Positions 8,305 through 17,407 of a stretch of 43,452 nucleotides of DNA are shown piece by piece. Position numbers and translations under genes: made by a program. Source of the stretch: a candidate division KSB1 bacterium. Lineage in GTDB: Bacteria > Zhuqueibacterota > Zhuqueibacteria > Zhuqueibacterales > Zhuqueibacteraceae. Location of the stretch: positions 1-43,452 of the forward strand of contig JAPDQB010000052.1 in assembly GCA_034506175.1 (NCBI GenBank), written 5' to 3'. The number at the start of each line of letters is the position of its first letter. The first letter of the stretch is position 1. The notes below the pieces were generated by a model. The model ran no database searches, was not told the DNA's origin, and saw only the letters and a program-made list of their open reading frames with translations.

Positions 8305-8608
8305 TTTGACAAATTCATTTAAGAACACAAAACAGATGCTGAAAATTTTGCGGGGCTTGTGCACACCGGCGGCGACGCGGCTCAGGAGGCGGTTAACCTG
8401 CCCCAGGGTGCAAAAAGGCATAGATTTCCAAAAGACAAAAAATAAGGGGCGACAAAATGCTGATGGATAATTTTGTCTTTTCGGGTTCCGGCGTCTTCTG
8501 GTTTGGAAATCAATTGGGTGACAGTTTTGGCCTTATGATGCAAAATCGGGGGAGTAAGCCAATCATTTTTCCGTAACAGTCGATTCTTGCCGATACTATT
8601 TTCTCAGC
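8305..8608. other. intergenic gap before glpD
   Basis: I see no gene here. The only structure is the inverted repeat GACAAAAT (8451-8458) / ATTTTGTC (8470-8477). It has no uridine tract and could be an operator or chance. Confidence 0.35.
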
Positions 8609-8637
8609 TTGACAGAATTGAAATATTCTGTTATATT
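8609..8637 (+). promoter_or_regulatory. sigma-70-type promoter of glpD-ppk1
   Basis: TTGACA (8609-8614) and TATATT (8632-8637) are separated by exactly 17 bases, a near-consensus pair. It lies 44 bases before the chosen glpD start. It also explains why the longer reading frame beginning at TTG 8609 is not the true start. Confidence 0.85.
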
Positions 8638-8680
8638 TTCAACCAACACCCTTTTACTGCACCAACAGAAAATTAGTGGG

Positions 8681-10366
8681 ATGAGAAGAAATCTTGCCGT
8701 CCTGGCGAATACGAATTTCGACGTGCTGATCATCGGCGGCGGCATTTACGGCGCGTGGACGGCGTGGGATGCGGCGCAGCGCGGCTTGTCGGTGGCGCTG
8801 GTTGAAAAAGGCGACTTCGGTGGCGCGACCTCGTCGAACAGTTTGAAAATCATGCACGGTGGTTTGCGCTATTTGCAGCACGCCGATTTCAAGCGCATGC
8901 GCGAGTCCATTCGCGAGCGGAGCACTCTCATGCGGGTGGCGCCGCATCTGGTGCATCCGCTGCCGTGTTTGATGCCGACGTACGGTCACGGTCTGAAAGG
9001 CCGCGAAGCGCTGGGCGTCGCAATGATGATGAACGACGTGATGAGCTTCGACCGCAACGCGCCACTCGAGGATCCGCAGAAACATATCCCGGCTGGCCGC
9101 ATCGTTTCGGCCAGCGAAGTCCGGCGCCTCGTTCCCGAGATCGAGACCAAAAATCTCACCGGCGGCGCGTTGTGGTACGATGGCCAAACTTACAACACCG
9201 AACGCCTGCTCTTTTCCATTTTGCATTCAGCGGTGAAAGCCGGCGCGGAGGCCGCCAATTATGCCGAAGTCATCGGTTTTGAAAAACAGCACCACCGCCT
9301 CGTTGCCGCGCGCGTCAAGGACGCATTGACCGGCAACGAGCTGACGATTCGCGCCAGGCTTTTCGTCAACACCTGCGGCCCGTGGGTCGATCTGCTGCTC
9401 AAGCGCGTGGAAGGCCGGAAACCCGACAGCCGAAAATTTCTGCCTTCCAAAACCATGAACCTGGTGGTCAAGCGCCAATTGATTCCCCAATACGCCGTCG
9501 GCGTGTCGAGCAAGTTTGAATTCAAAGATAAAGACGCGATCATCAGCAAGGGCTCGCGAGCGCTGTTCATCGTGCCGTGGCGCGATTATTCATTGGTGGG
9601 AACGACGCATGTGCCTTTTGCCGGCGAGGCGAGCGATTTTAAAATCACCGAAGAAGACATCCTGACCTTCATGAATGAACTGAACGAGGCTTATCCGCCG
9701 GCGGCGCTCAAACGTGAAGATGTTTCTTTTTTCTACGGCGGCTTGCTGCCGATGGAACCAAGCAACGGCCACCACGGCGACGTGCGGCTGGTCAAGCATT
9801 ACACGCTCTGTGATCATCAACAAGAAGATGGATGGCAAGATTTGATTACCGTTGTCGGCGTGAAATACACCACGGCGCGCGACGTGGCGGAAAAGACGGT
9901 CGATCTCGTTTTCAAAAAACTCGGCAGGCAGCCGCCGGCCTGCCACACCCATGAAATTCCGCTGCACGGCGGCGACATCCGGCGCTTCAGCGAATTCGTA
10001 AATCAAGAAATCGCGGCCGCGCCTTTCGGCTTGCCGCCGGCGTTGGTCAAGCCGCTGGTGTTGAATTACGGCTCGGCTTACCGCGAAGTACTCCAATATC
10101 TCGAAAGCGATGAAACCGCCGCGGTGCCGGTCGCTGCGGGTTCAAGCGTTCTCAAATCCGAAGTGTTATATAACATTCGCGAGGAAATGGCGCAAAAACT
10201 CAGCGATGTGATTCGCCGCCGCACCGAGTTGGGTTCTGCCGGTTATCCCGGCGAGGCAGCGGTTGATAATGTTGCCGCAATCATGGCGGCGGAGCTTGGC
10301 TGGAATGCCGGGCGCGTGCAACAGGAAATTCGTGAGCTGAAAGCCATTTATTTGACGGCCGATTGA
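8681..10366 (+). CDS. glpD: FAD-dependent glycerol-3-phosphate dehydrogenase
   Basis: Oxidises sn-glycerol 3-phosphate to dihydroxyacetone phosphate and passes electrons to the quinone pool at the inner membrane. It has 561 residues from the ATG at 8681; the frame is open further upstream but that part contains the promoter. The FAD-binding dinucleotide fold VLIIGGGIYGAWTAWDAA lies at about residues 16-33. It is followed by the family signatures GATSSNS and MHGGLRYL. The later segment FIVPWRDYSLVGTTHVPF and the C-terminal domain (about 400-561) complete the GlpD/GlpA architecture. ppk1 begins four bases after its stop, so the two are co-transcribed. Confidence 0.92.
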   Translation: MRRNLAVLANTNFDVLIIGGGIYGAWTAWDAAQRGLSVALVEKGDFGGATSSNSLKIMHGGLRYLQHADFKRMRESIRERSTLMRVAPHLVHPLPCLMPTYGHGLKGREALGVAMMMNDVMSFDRNAPLEDPQKHIPAGRIVSASEVRRLVPEIETKNLTGGALWYDGQTYNTERLLFSILHSAVKAGAEAANYAEVIGFEKQHHRLVAARVKDALTGNELTIRARLFVNTCGPWVDLLLKRVEGRKPDSRKFLPSKTMNLVVKRQLIPQYAVGVSSKFEFKDKDAIISKGSRALFIVPWRDYSLVGTTHVPFAGEASDFKITEEDILTFMNELNEAYPPAALKREDVSFFYGGLLPMEPSNGHHGDVRLVKHYTLCDHQQEDGWQDLITVVGVKYTTARDVAEKTVDLVFKKLGRQPPACHTHEIPLHGGDIRRFSEFVNQEIAAAPFGLPPALVKPLVLNYGSAYREVLQYLESDETAAVPVAAGSSVLKSEVLYNIREEMAQKLSDVIRRRTELGSAGYPGEAAVDNVAAIMAAELGWNAGRVQQEIRELKAIYLTAD

Positions 10367-10370
10367 CAAC

Positions 10371-12530
10371 ATGGATGTTTCAGCCGACAAAACCGAATTG
10401 GCAACAACCGAGATCAAATCCCCACCGGCGGGTGTAAGTGAATTGGACAGCACGGCGGTTTTGACGCCGGTGCTTTTGCCGCCTGACCGGTTTTTGAACC
10501 GCGAGCTGAGTTGGCTGGCGTTTAACGATCGCGTTTTGGCCGAAGCCAATGATCCCACGGTGCCGATTCTCGAGCGGGTGAAATTTCTCGCCATCTACGC
10601 CTCCAATCTCGATGAATTTTTCATGGTGCGCGTCGCGGCGCTGCGCCGGCAAATTCAAGCCGGCATCGATAAACCCGGACCCGATGGCCTGGCGCCGGTC
10701 GAGGCCATGCAGCGCATTGTCGAGCGCGTCAATCACTCGCACGAAAACATCGGTCGCTGCTTTCGCGAAAACATTCTGCCGGATTTGGAGGCGGCGGGAA
10801 TTTTTTTGCTCGATGAAAAAACCGTCGACGCCGAACAACGCGCCCATCTCGTCAAATATTTCAACAAATCCCTCCGGCCGGTGATGACGCCGCTGGCGAT
10901 CGATCCGGCGCATCCCTTCCCTCGCCTGGAAAACAAGGCGCTTTATTTCTGCGTCGAGCTGGCGCGCAAAAAAAAGCCGGCCACCAAGCCGCGCACCCGC
11001 CTGGTTTTGCTGCACATTCCGACCGCGCTCTGCGGGCGTTTCGTGCGCCTGCCCTCCGCGGAGGGCACGCTGCAGTTCATCCGACTCGACGACGTCATCC
11101 GGTTGAATCTGGCATCGCTTTTTTCCGGCGACATCGTGATGGGCTGCTATCAGATCAAAGTCGTGCGCGACGCCGAGCTGGAGTTTGACGAAGAAGCGCC
11201 GGATTTGCTGGAAAGCATCGCCAAGACTTTGGAGCAGCGCCGCATCGCGCCGGCGACGCGCTTTCTCTACGACGCCGAAATGCCGCAGCGCGTGATTGAC
11301 ATGTTCTGCCGACAGCTCAAGCTGTCGCCGGATGATCTATTTCCCGGGGCGCGCTATCATTCATTTTCGGATTTCTTTCAGTTTCCCGGCGTCGACATCC
11401 CGACTTTGCAATACCCACCCATGCCGCCGCAGCCGATTCCGGCGCTGGAGAAAAGCCCCTCCCTTTTTGCGGCCATTCAAGAGCGCGATCATCTTTTGCA
11501 TCATCCTTATCAAAAATTCGACTACGTGATTCGCCTGCTGGAGGAAGCCGCCAATGATCCGGAGGTGATAGCGATTAAAATGACGCTGTATCGCGTTTCG
11601 CCCAAATCGCTGGTGGCCGAAGCGCTGGCACGCGCCGCCCAAAACGGCAAGCAAGTGACGGTGTTGGTGGAATTGAAAGCGCGATTCGATGAAGAAGCCA
11701 ACATTCGGTGGTCGCACAAATTGAAGGACGCCGGCGCCCACGTGATCTTTGGCTTGCAAGGCTTGAAAACCCATTGCAAGCTTTGCCTCATCGTTCGCCG
11801 CGAAGGCAGCGCGCTGCTTCGCTATTGCCATTTGAGCACGGGAAATTACAACGACCGCACGGCGCAATTTTACGGCGATCTCGGCCTGCTCACCTGCCGC
11901 CAAACGATTTGCCGTGAAGTCGAAGGCGTGTTCAATCTGCTCACCGGCTATGCCGCGCCGGAAAGCTACAATCATTTGCTCGTCGCGCCGGAGCATTTGC
12001 GTGACGGCGTCATCGCGCGCATCCGCCGTGAAGCCGAAAACGCCCAAGCCGGCAAGCCCGCCGCCCTCATCGCCAAAATGAATTCACTCGTCGATCCGGA
12101 AATCATCGACGAGCTTTATCTCGCCAGCCGGGCCGGTGTTCGCATCCAACTCATCGTCCGCGGCATCTGCTGCCTGCGCCCCGGCGTGCCCGGGCTCAGC
12201 GACAACATCCGCGTCATCAGCATTCTCGACCGTTTTCTCGAGCACGCGCGCATTTTTATTTTCGAGAACGCCGGCAGCCGTGAATATTTCCTTTCCAGCG
12301 CCGACTGGATGTCCCGCAACCTCGACCGCCGCGTCGAAGTCGCCTTCCCAATTTACGATCCCGCTGTTCAACAGCAGCTTCAGGAGATCATCGACACCCA
12401 GCTCAACGACAATGTGAAAGCGCGGGTGCTGCTCGCTGACAACACCTGCGTGATGAACCGCAACAGCCAGCCACCGCTGCGTGCACAAGAGAAGCTGTAT
12501 GAGATAGCCTGCAGGATTGCTGAAAGATAA
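10371..12530 (+). CDS. ppk1: polyphosphate kinase 1
   Basis: Reversibly transfers the gamma-phosphate of ATP to polyphosphate chains. The 719-residue protein has the expected four-domain layout. The N-terminal domain carries FLNRELSWLAFNDRVLAEA (about 43-61) and YASNLDEFFMVRVA. The catalytic core has KMTLYRVS and the active-site His487 in YCHLSTGNYNDRTA, the histidine that becomes phosphorylated. LSSADWMSRNLDRRVEVAFP marks the C-terminal C2 domain. Its ATG lies four bases after the glpD stop. The first ~35 residues are low-complexity and extend beyond most homologues. Confidence 0.96.
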   Translation: MDVSADKTELATTEIKSPPAGVSELDSTAVLTPVLLPPDRFLNRELSWLAFNDRVLAEANDPTVPILERVKFLAIYASNLDEFFMVRVAALRRQIQAGIDKPGPDGLAPVEAMQRIVERVNHSHENIGRCFRENILPDLEAAGIFLLDEKTVDAEQRAHLVKYFNKSLRPVMTPLAIDPAHPFPRLENKALYFCVELARKKKPATKPRTRLVLLHIPTALCGRFVRLPSAEGTLQFIRLDDVIRLNLASLFSGDIVMGCYQIKVVRDAELEFDEEAPDLLESIAKTLEQRRIAPATRFLYDAEMPQRVIDMFCRQLKLSPDDLFPGARYHSFSDFFQFPGVDIPTLQYPPMPPQPIPALEKSPSLFAAIQERDHLLHHPYQKFDYVIRLLEEAANDPEVIAIKMTLYRVSPKSLVAEALARAAQNGKQVTVLVELKARFDEEANIRWSHKLKDAGAHVIFGLQGLKTHCKLCLIVRREGSALLRYCHLSTGNYNDRTAQFYGDLGLLTCRQTICREVEGVFNLLTGYAAPESYNHLLVAPEHLRDGVIARIRREAENAQAGKPAALIAKMNSLVDPEIIDELYLASRAGVRIQLIVRGICCLRPGVPGLSDNIRVISILDRFLEHARIFIFENAGSREYFLSSADWMSRNLDRRVEVAFPIYDPAVQQQLQEIIDTQLNDNVKARVLLADNTCVMNRNSQPPLRAQEKLYEIACRIAER

Positions 12531-12552
12531 AAATGCGGGCTGCGAAATCTAA

Positions 12553-12636
12553 ATGTCCCGCCATCTCGACCGCCGCGTCGAAGTTGCCTTCCCAATTTAC
12601 GATCCCGCTGTTCAACAGCAGTTTCAGGAGATCATC
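12553..12636 (+). pseudogene. duplicated 84-bp fragment of the ppk1 3' region
   Basis: These 84 bases repeat ppk1 positions 12309-12392 (MSRNLDRRVEVAFPIYDPAV and the next residues) with a handful of changes, several of them silent. It begins 22 bases after the real ppk1 stop and ends where the opposing transketolase-like gene ends. It is too short to function. It could be the last trace of a second, diverged ppk1 copy or of a recombination event at the gene end. Confidence 0.85.
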
Positions 12637-15304
12637 AATCTACCTCCACCCTGTCGGCGCATTTGGCGCAGACGAAGCGGATGGCCGGATTTTCATTCAT
12701 CCAAAAGGCGAGGCAGTAGGCGCAGGCTTCGCGGCTTCGGCGCTCGCAGGTGAGACAAATTTCATCTGCCGGCAGCGGCTGATCGGCAAAATAGGCGATG
12801 GGGTCGACTTGCGCGCTGCAAGTTTCGCAGACCAACATGGTTTTGGGCACCTCGGGCGCGCGCCATTTTTCTTCTTGCGCTTTGGCAAAAAACAGCGCGG
12901 TTTCGGCGCGGCCTTTTTTCTCCATCATGGCGGCATAATCGAGGATCGCGCGCAGTTGCGACTCAGCATCGAGGCCGCCTTCGCGCAAAACCGCCTGTGC
13001 CTGGCCGCTGCCGAGATAATGCCCGGCGCGGAACGAATGCAGGGTGCGGCGCAAGCCCTCGGCCGAGCGAATCCAGCGATGCATCGTCGGCAGGGTGAAA
13101 TCCGTGATGCCCATCGCCTCGTGAGTCAAAAATTCCGGGAAAATGTGTTCTTGCAGTTGTGGCGAAAGGCGATTGAACAACTCGACGCTGGCGATGTAAT
13201 AAACATTGAGATTGAGGCTGGCTTCATCCAATTTTGGCAGCACCTCGCTCACGAAGGCGCTGGCGACGCCGTTGCCTTGCAAGACCACCGTGCCGTGGTA
13301 GGTTTTGGCGTCGAGATTGGCCTGGCGCATCGCATAAACGCCTTGCGTCGCAGCAGTGGCTGACGGAAGCTTGTACTGCGTGCGATCGGGCACGACATCC
13401 GGCGGCCGGGTGACAAACGGCGCGAGCACGGCCGGACGCGCTTGCAAGCCGGCGATGAGCAGCGGCCAAATTTCCTGCGGGTCCCACGGTGTGAGCGTGA
13501 TCAAAACATTGTCGGGAAAATTCTCCTGCAACAATTGCAGCACTTGCGGATCAGCGTGGGTCGGGCCGTCCTCGCCGGTTTTGCTGCCAGCATGCGCGTT
13601 GATCATGATAAAAGTTTGATAAGCAGCAGCCCGGCCATAGCCACATTTCGCCTGTTGGCCGATGCCATGCAAACGCGAGGCAATGTGCTCGAGTGCGCCG
13701 ATGAACGCCCCATACGACGAGGTCGCGCCCAGATGATTTCCAAAACTCGCCAAGCCGGCCATGAACGCGCCCATTGCATCTTCGCAAATGCCGCCGACGG
13801 CGATCAAGCGGCTGCCGGGATTCGTGACGGCGTTATATAATCCTTCCGGAAAGCCTTTGTTCAAATTTGCCAAACTGGTGGAGCCGAGCAGATCAGCCGC
13901 CGCGCCGATGATCGCGCCCTCGGTGTGCTGGTTAATCACGTTCAGCGCATTGCCCAACACTTCGCGCAAGGTCACGCTGGTTCCGGGCTTGAGCTGCAAG
14001 GCCGGCGGAATTTCTTCGGGACGCAATTTCGTTGCTTCGGCATACAATTTTTGCAGCTTCGGCGCGTGCGCGCCTGGCTTGCGCTGCAGCTCATAAAGCT
14101 GCGTCCGCGACTGTTTGAGGCGGTCGGTTATGAACACGGCAAGATCACGGCGGCGCTGCAGCACAGCGCGAATCGTCATCAGTGTGTCATAAAAATTCTG
14201 CTCGATATTTTCCGGCGAGGGCTCGCCGGTAAAGCGAGGGAAAGGCTGATCGAAATACGCTTCGAATTCACGCAAAAAGTTATAATAAGCTTCCGAGCAA
14301 AACTTGTGGCCGGCGCCGTGTGAGCCTTTGCCTTCGAGGCCGTATTTCCAGCCTTTCACCGTGCGATAGACGATGGCGGTCGGCTGCTTCGTCTCCAATG
14401 TCATCGCCAAGTTCTGCGCGGCGAAGATCTGGCGAAAATCCCAGCCTTCCGGCACGAAGATGACATTCCAATCGTGCGTGTACGTCAGTTCCATCGGATT
14501 CCACTGCACGTAATCGCCCGGCGCGCCGTTGTGACGGCAAACGCGGTCGGAATCAATCGAAGCCTGATTCCAATCGACGTGAAGGACGGCGTTGTAAAGA
14601 CGGGCAGTCGCGGCGGCGGCCAGGGCTTCGTGTACACGGCCGGGGGTCATGCCGCCTTCGCCTTCCAAAATATGCACGACCGGCGGGCAGTCACGGTAGG
14701 TGTCGAGCGCCGCCATGGCGAGCCCGAGCGCGGCTGGAACGCCGACGCCACTGGCGCCGGTGGCCAAGCGCACAAACGGCGTGGCCGGCGTCGGATGACC
14801 ATCCAAAGCTTTGGCGTTGAATTTTTTGAACAGCGGCGTGGCGTTGGTGGGATTGCGGCGGAATCCGAGCAGATCTTCGAGACGCAGTTGTTTGGATTCG
14901 TCGGGCAGCATGTCATGCCGAGCGATGCGGACAAGCTCATTTCGCAGCGCCCACATCGCGTAAAGTCCCATGGCTTTGTGGCCGGCGGCGTAAACCAGCG
15001 TGTCGGCTTCCTGCAGATCGGGCCACGAGAAATCATAACGCATGGTGTGATAAAGCAGGGTTTCGACGATGCGTCCGGAAGACATGCTGCCGCCGGGATG
15101 GCCGGAGGTCGGCACGAAGTTGTACAAGATGCCGCAGAGGCTTCGATAGACGAGATCGAGGGCTTCAAAGATTTTGATCTCAGCCTCATTGAGCGGCGGC
15201 GGCACTTTATTCAAAACTTTCGAGGCGTCAAAATAAACGCCGCGCCGGCCTCCCCAGGCGAATGGCTCCGGTTGGAGCTTGGTGTAAAATTGCTGATTGG
15301 GCAT
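12635..15304 (-). CDS. transketolase-family ThDP enzyme with C-terminal zinc-ribbon-like tail
   Basis: Thiamine-diphosphate enzyme of 889 residues. The ATG at 15304 is preceded by GAGGTG. The N-terminal part resembles transketolase: SGHPGGSMSSG (about 67-77) and the cofactor region ILEGEGGMTPGRVHEA, with DWNQ in place of the usual NN end of the ThDP motif. The pyrimidine-domain segment is at about 470-640, with a transketolase C-terminal domain after it. The last 64 residues carry four CxxC pairs (Cys826/829, 850/853, 861/864, 879/882), which could bind two zinc ions and are not part of ordinary transketolases. The length is close to homodimeric pyruvate dehydrogenase E1 (AceE), an alternative, but the motifs fit transketolase better. 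Substrate unknown. It is convergent with ppk1. Confidence 0.8.
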   Translation of the reverse strand: MPNQQFYTKLQPEPFAWGGRRGVYFDASKVLNKVPPPLNEAEIKIFEALDLVYRSLCGILYNFVPTSGHPGGSMSSGRIVETLLYHTMRYDFSWPDLQEADTLVYAAGHKAMGLYAMWALRNELVRIARHDMLPDESKQLRLEDLLGFRRNPTNATPLFKKFNAKALDGHPTPATPFVRLATGASGVGVPAALGLAMAALDTYRDCPPVVHILEGEGGMTPGRVHEALAAAATARLYNAVLHVDWNQASIDSDRVCRHNGAPGDYVQWNPMELTYTHDWNVIFVPEGWDFRQIFAAQNLAMTLETKQPTAIVYRTVKGWKYGLEGKGSHGAGHKFCSEAYYNFLREFEAYFDQPFPRFTGEPSPENIEQNFYDTLMTIRAVLQRRRDLAVFITDRLKQSRTQLYELQRKPGAHAPKLQKLYAEATKLRPEEIPPALQLKPGTSVTLREVLGNALNVINQHTEGAIIGAAADLLGSTSLANLNKGFPEGLYNAVTNPGSRLIAVGGICEDAMGAFMAGLASFGNHLGATSSYGAFIGALEHIASRLHGIGQQAKCGYGRAAAYQTFIMINAHAGSKTGEDGPTHADPQVLQLLQENFPDNVLITLTPWDPQEIWPLLIAGLQARPAVLAPFVTRPPDVVPDRTQYKLPSATAATQGVYAMRQANLDAKTYHGTVVLQGNGVASAFVSEVLPKLDEASLNLNVYYIASVELFNRLSPQLQEHIFPEFLTHEAMGITDFTLPTMHRWIRSAEGLRRTLHSFRAGHYLGSGQAQAVLREGGLDAESQLRAILDYAAMMEKKGRAETALFFAKAQEEKWRAPEVPKTMLVCETCSAQVDPIAYFADQPLPADEICLTCERRSREACAYCLAFWMNENPAIRFVCAKCADRVEVD

Positions 15305-15584
15305 AGCTCACCTCACTGTTTTGCCGAACAAAACGGCAAAGAGCACACCAAAAAAACCATCTCTCTTCTTTCAAGCAAGTGATTGTTATTGTTAGATGCT
15401 TCGTTCTCAAAAATTTTTTGTGGCAGGACGGTTTTTCTTATTTCTGCAAAAACATCTTCTTCCCTTATCAAATTTGATAAAAAAAATCCGCAGATGGAAT
15501 GATTGTCGCTCAAAATTTAAGCAAGAATCTCATCTGAGGACGGTGGCTTTGAATTTATGGGGTTGCCGAAGGCTGAAACATCAG
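15305..15584. other. intergenic gap upstream of the transketolase-like gene
   Basis: No convincing gene is visible. An open plus-strand frame from 15396 has an AT-rich, unpatterned start and no ribosome site. The promoter of the minus-strand enzyme should lie here; I do not see a clear one. Confidence 0.35.
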
Positions 15585-15809
15585 CGTGACGCCACGCCGA
15601 AAAGCCGGTTTTACCAGTCATTTGAAGGCGACGAGTTCGAGCAGAATTTTACCGGCATTTTGTTTGGGGATTTGAATGGCAGCTTCGACGCGCCGCTGGG
15701 GAAAATCGCCGGCAGCGATGGCGAGCGGGAGATTGTGAACTTCACCGATCCGTCGTTTCATGTCGGGGTAGCGACTACATCACTTTCGCCGTCGCTGCAG
15801 CCGGGCTGA
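15585..15809 (+). pseudogene. possible remnant of a secreted-protein gene
   Basis: The stretch is open and protein-like, with SFEGDEFEQNFTGILFGDLN followed by GSFDAPLGKIAG. The GDLNGSF motif recalls the dockerin-like end of large secreted proteins in FCB-group bacteria. No plausible start lies nearby, and the 5' part of the open frame looks random. It may be the tail of a lost gene. The assignment is weak. Confidence 0.25.
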
Positions 15810-15911
15810 GCCGCGTTGGCGCGTCAGCGCCAGGCCGGGATCGAGAAGTTCTCGGGCGTTCAGATTTTAAAACATTATTAACGATTTCATTTCATGATTT
15901 TCTTGAAAAAA

Positions 15912-15942
15912 TTAGTGACATTGGGCTGGAAGCCTGCGCTAC
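15912..15942. repeat. dispersed short repeat, copy 2
   Basis: TTAGTGACATTGGGCT (15912-15927) is identical to 89-104. It runs into AGCCTGCGCTACGG, which matches the arm of the hairpins at 17342-17383 and 23162-23219. Confidence 0.55.
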
Positions 15943-16005
15943 GGTATTTTCGTGGTAATTGCCCATGCCGGGCGCGGCACCCGATAATGATGAAAATAAA
16001 CGTTT

Positions 16006-16066
16006 GTCGTGTCGCCTTCAGGCGTTCAACTTTTGTCGGGAGCCCGACGCCTAAAGGCGCAACGAC
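16006..16066. repeat. REP-like compound hairpin
   Basis: The outer arms GTCGTGTCGCCTTCAGGCG (16006-16024) and CGCCTAAAGGCGCAACGAC (16048-16066) are inverted copies with a few mismatches. Between them GTCGGG-AG-CCCGAC (16035-16048) forms an inner hairpin. GTCGGCA/TGCCGAC (16146-16152, 16161-16167) lies just beyond. This looks like mobile intergenic repeat sequence in a gene-free stretch of about 400 bases. Confidence 0.5.
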
Positions 16067-16207
16067 GAACTTATTTTCAGAGGATTTTTTGATAAAGCGA
16101 TACAATTATTTAAACCAAAAAAGTCATTTCTGAGTTACCAATTTAGTCGGCACGGCTTCCTGCCGACCGCTCTAACTGCTACGTTTGTTTAGGAAAGGGA
16201 TGACTGG

Positions 16208-17296
16208 TCAATCCAAACCCTTCTCCTTAAGAAATTTTGATAGCAGGTCTGCGATTTCGAGGTTGTTCAGATCAGAGAAGGGAAAGTGGGTATTGCCGCG
16301 AAGACCTATTTCGGGTAGATGCACAAGGGTGACATCACCACCTCGGCGGTTTACGGCATCTGCCCACAGCCTCGCCATCATCAGACGCACGCGCCACCCG
16401 TCCTGGCCCGGATTCGCGCTCGGCTCCGCCGGAATGTTGTCGCCGTAGTAAATAATGATCGGAATCTTCGTCAGCGCCATGAACTCCGACAGCGGCACGC
16501 CAAGCGCCTGTAGCGTGCCGCCGGCGCTCGGCATCGGCGGAGGCACTTCGCCTTCCGGGAAGATGAAGCCGCTCCCGGGCTCGTAGGAGACGATGGCGCG
16601 GACGTTCGAGCTTTTCACTGCGACGCGCCAACCCATGCCTCCGCTGTGTGAATGGGTCACGAGAACCCCCGGCCCGATCTTTTTGAAGAGTGCGGAGACC
16701 GCGTCCGCGTTCAGGGCGGGATCAAGAGGACCCGTGTCGGGTGTGATCTGGCGGAAGTATTGGTTCAGCGCCTCCGGCTCGCGTGAGAACTGCACGCCCG
16801 GGAAGAAGTCCGGCCAGATGCCGAGGCGGAACGTACCGAACCAATCCTGCTCGTCGGGCGTCGGCGTGATCGTCGCTGGCAGCGTGCTGCGACCCGCGCG
16901 GCCACGGCGCGGCTGGTCGATCACGTAAACCGCGAAGCCGCGGCGCAAGAAGATGTTCTGAAAGCCCTCGCGCCCATCGGGCGTGGTTTCCCAAGTTTTC
17001 GAGAACTGCCCGAAACCGTGCCAGAACACGAGCGGCAGTTTGCGAGCGCGTACCGGAACCTGATAGAACACATAAGCGTGGTCGCCGTGCAACGTTTGCC
17101 CGGCAGGGCTGCGGTTGATGTGGTCGTACGTGCCGGGGTTGGTAATCACGGTCCCGCCCACGGCAAAACTGCCTTGCTCCTGAATGACCATTGGTCCGAG
17201 CTCACCGCTGCGACCGGCGATTTTGAAGGCGAAGAAGCTCACGCCAACGAAAGTCAGCGCGAGCGCAACCATTAACTTCCGAGACTTTACGATCAT
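16208..17296 (-). CDS. secreted or membrane-anchored alpha/beta hydrolase
   Basis: Predicted esterase-like hydrolase of 362 residues. The start is the ATG at 17296 with AAGGAG seven bases upstream. A longer open frame would translate a palindromic repeat (17342-17383) and is rejected. An N-terminal hydrophobic segment spans residues 8-25. The oxyanion region FWHGFGQ lies at 91-97, and the nucleophile elbow THSHSGG puts Ser218 in place. Asp in YYGDN and His in the HFPFSD segment near the C-terminus could complete the triad. Substrate unknown. It is the most downstream gene of a minus-strand series of hydrolases. Confidence 0.75.
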   Translation of the reverse strand: MIVKSRKLMVALALTFVGVSFFAFKIAGRSGELGPMVIQEQGSFAVGGTVITNPGTYDHINRSPAGQTLHGDHAYVFYQVPVRARKLPLVFWHGFGQFSKTWETTPDGREGFQNIFLRRGFAVYVIDQPRRGRAGRSTLPATITPTPDEQDWFGTFRLGIWPDFFPGVQFSREPEALNQYFRQITPDTGPLDPALNADAVSALFKKIGPGVLVTHSHSGGMGWRVAVKSSNVRAIVSYEPGSGFIFPEGEVPPPMPSAGGTLQALGVPLSEFMALTKIPIIIYYGDNIPAEPSANPGQDGWRVRLMMARLWADAVNRRGGDVTLVHLPEIGLRGNTHFPFSDLNNLEIADLLSKFLKEKGLD

Positions 17297-17341
17297 CTTT
17301 TGTCTCCTTGCTTCGTATTGTCTCACTTGCGGGTGGAAAAC

Positions 17342-17383
17342 GTAGCGCAGCCATCTTGGCTGCAGGCAGGATGCCTGCGCTAC
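17342..17383. repeat. palindromic GTAGCGCAG repeat
   Basis: GTAGCGCAG (17342-17350) and CTGCGCTAC (17375-17383) form a perfect nine-base stem around CCATCTTGGCTGCAGGC-type text. The same arms recur at 23162-23219, and one arm recurs near 15930. It lies just upstream of the hydrolase start. Confidence 0.75.
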
Positions 17384-17407
17384 TCCAACCGCCACTAAGG
17401 CATTACC

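Noticed and set aside
8609..8680. Upstream extension of the glpD reading frame from TTG 8609
   Set aside because: The TTG is part of a near-consensus -35 box, with a TATATT -10 box 17 bases later, and the family N-terminus begins at 8681.
15396..15584. 5' half of an open plus-strand frame before 15585
   Set aside because: No ribosome site, AT-rich and random-looking composition; only the later part looks protein-like.
17297..17395. N-terminal extension of the first alpha/beta hydrolase
   Set aside because: It translates the palindromic GTAGCGCAG repeat and lacks a ribosome site; AAGGAG and a hydrophobic leader support 17296.
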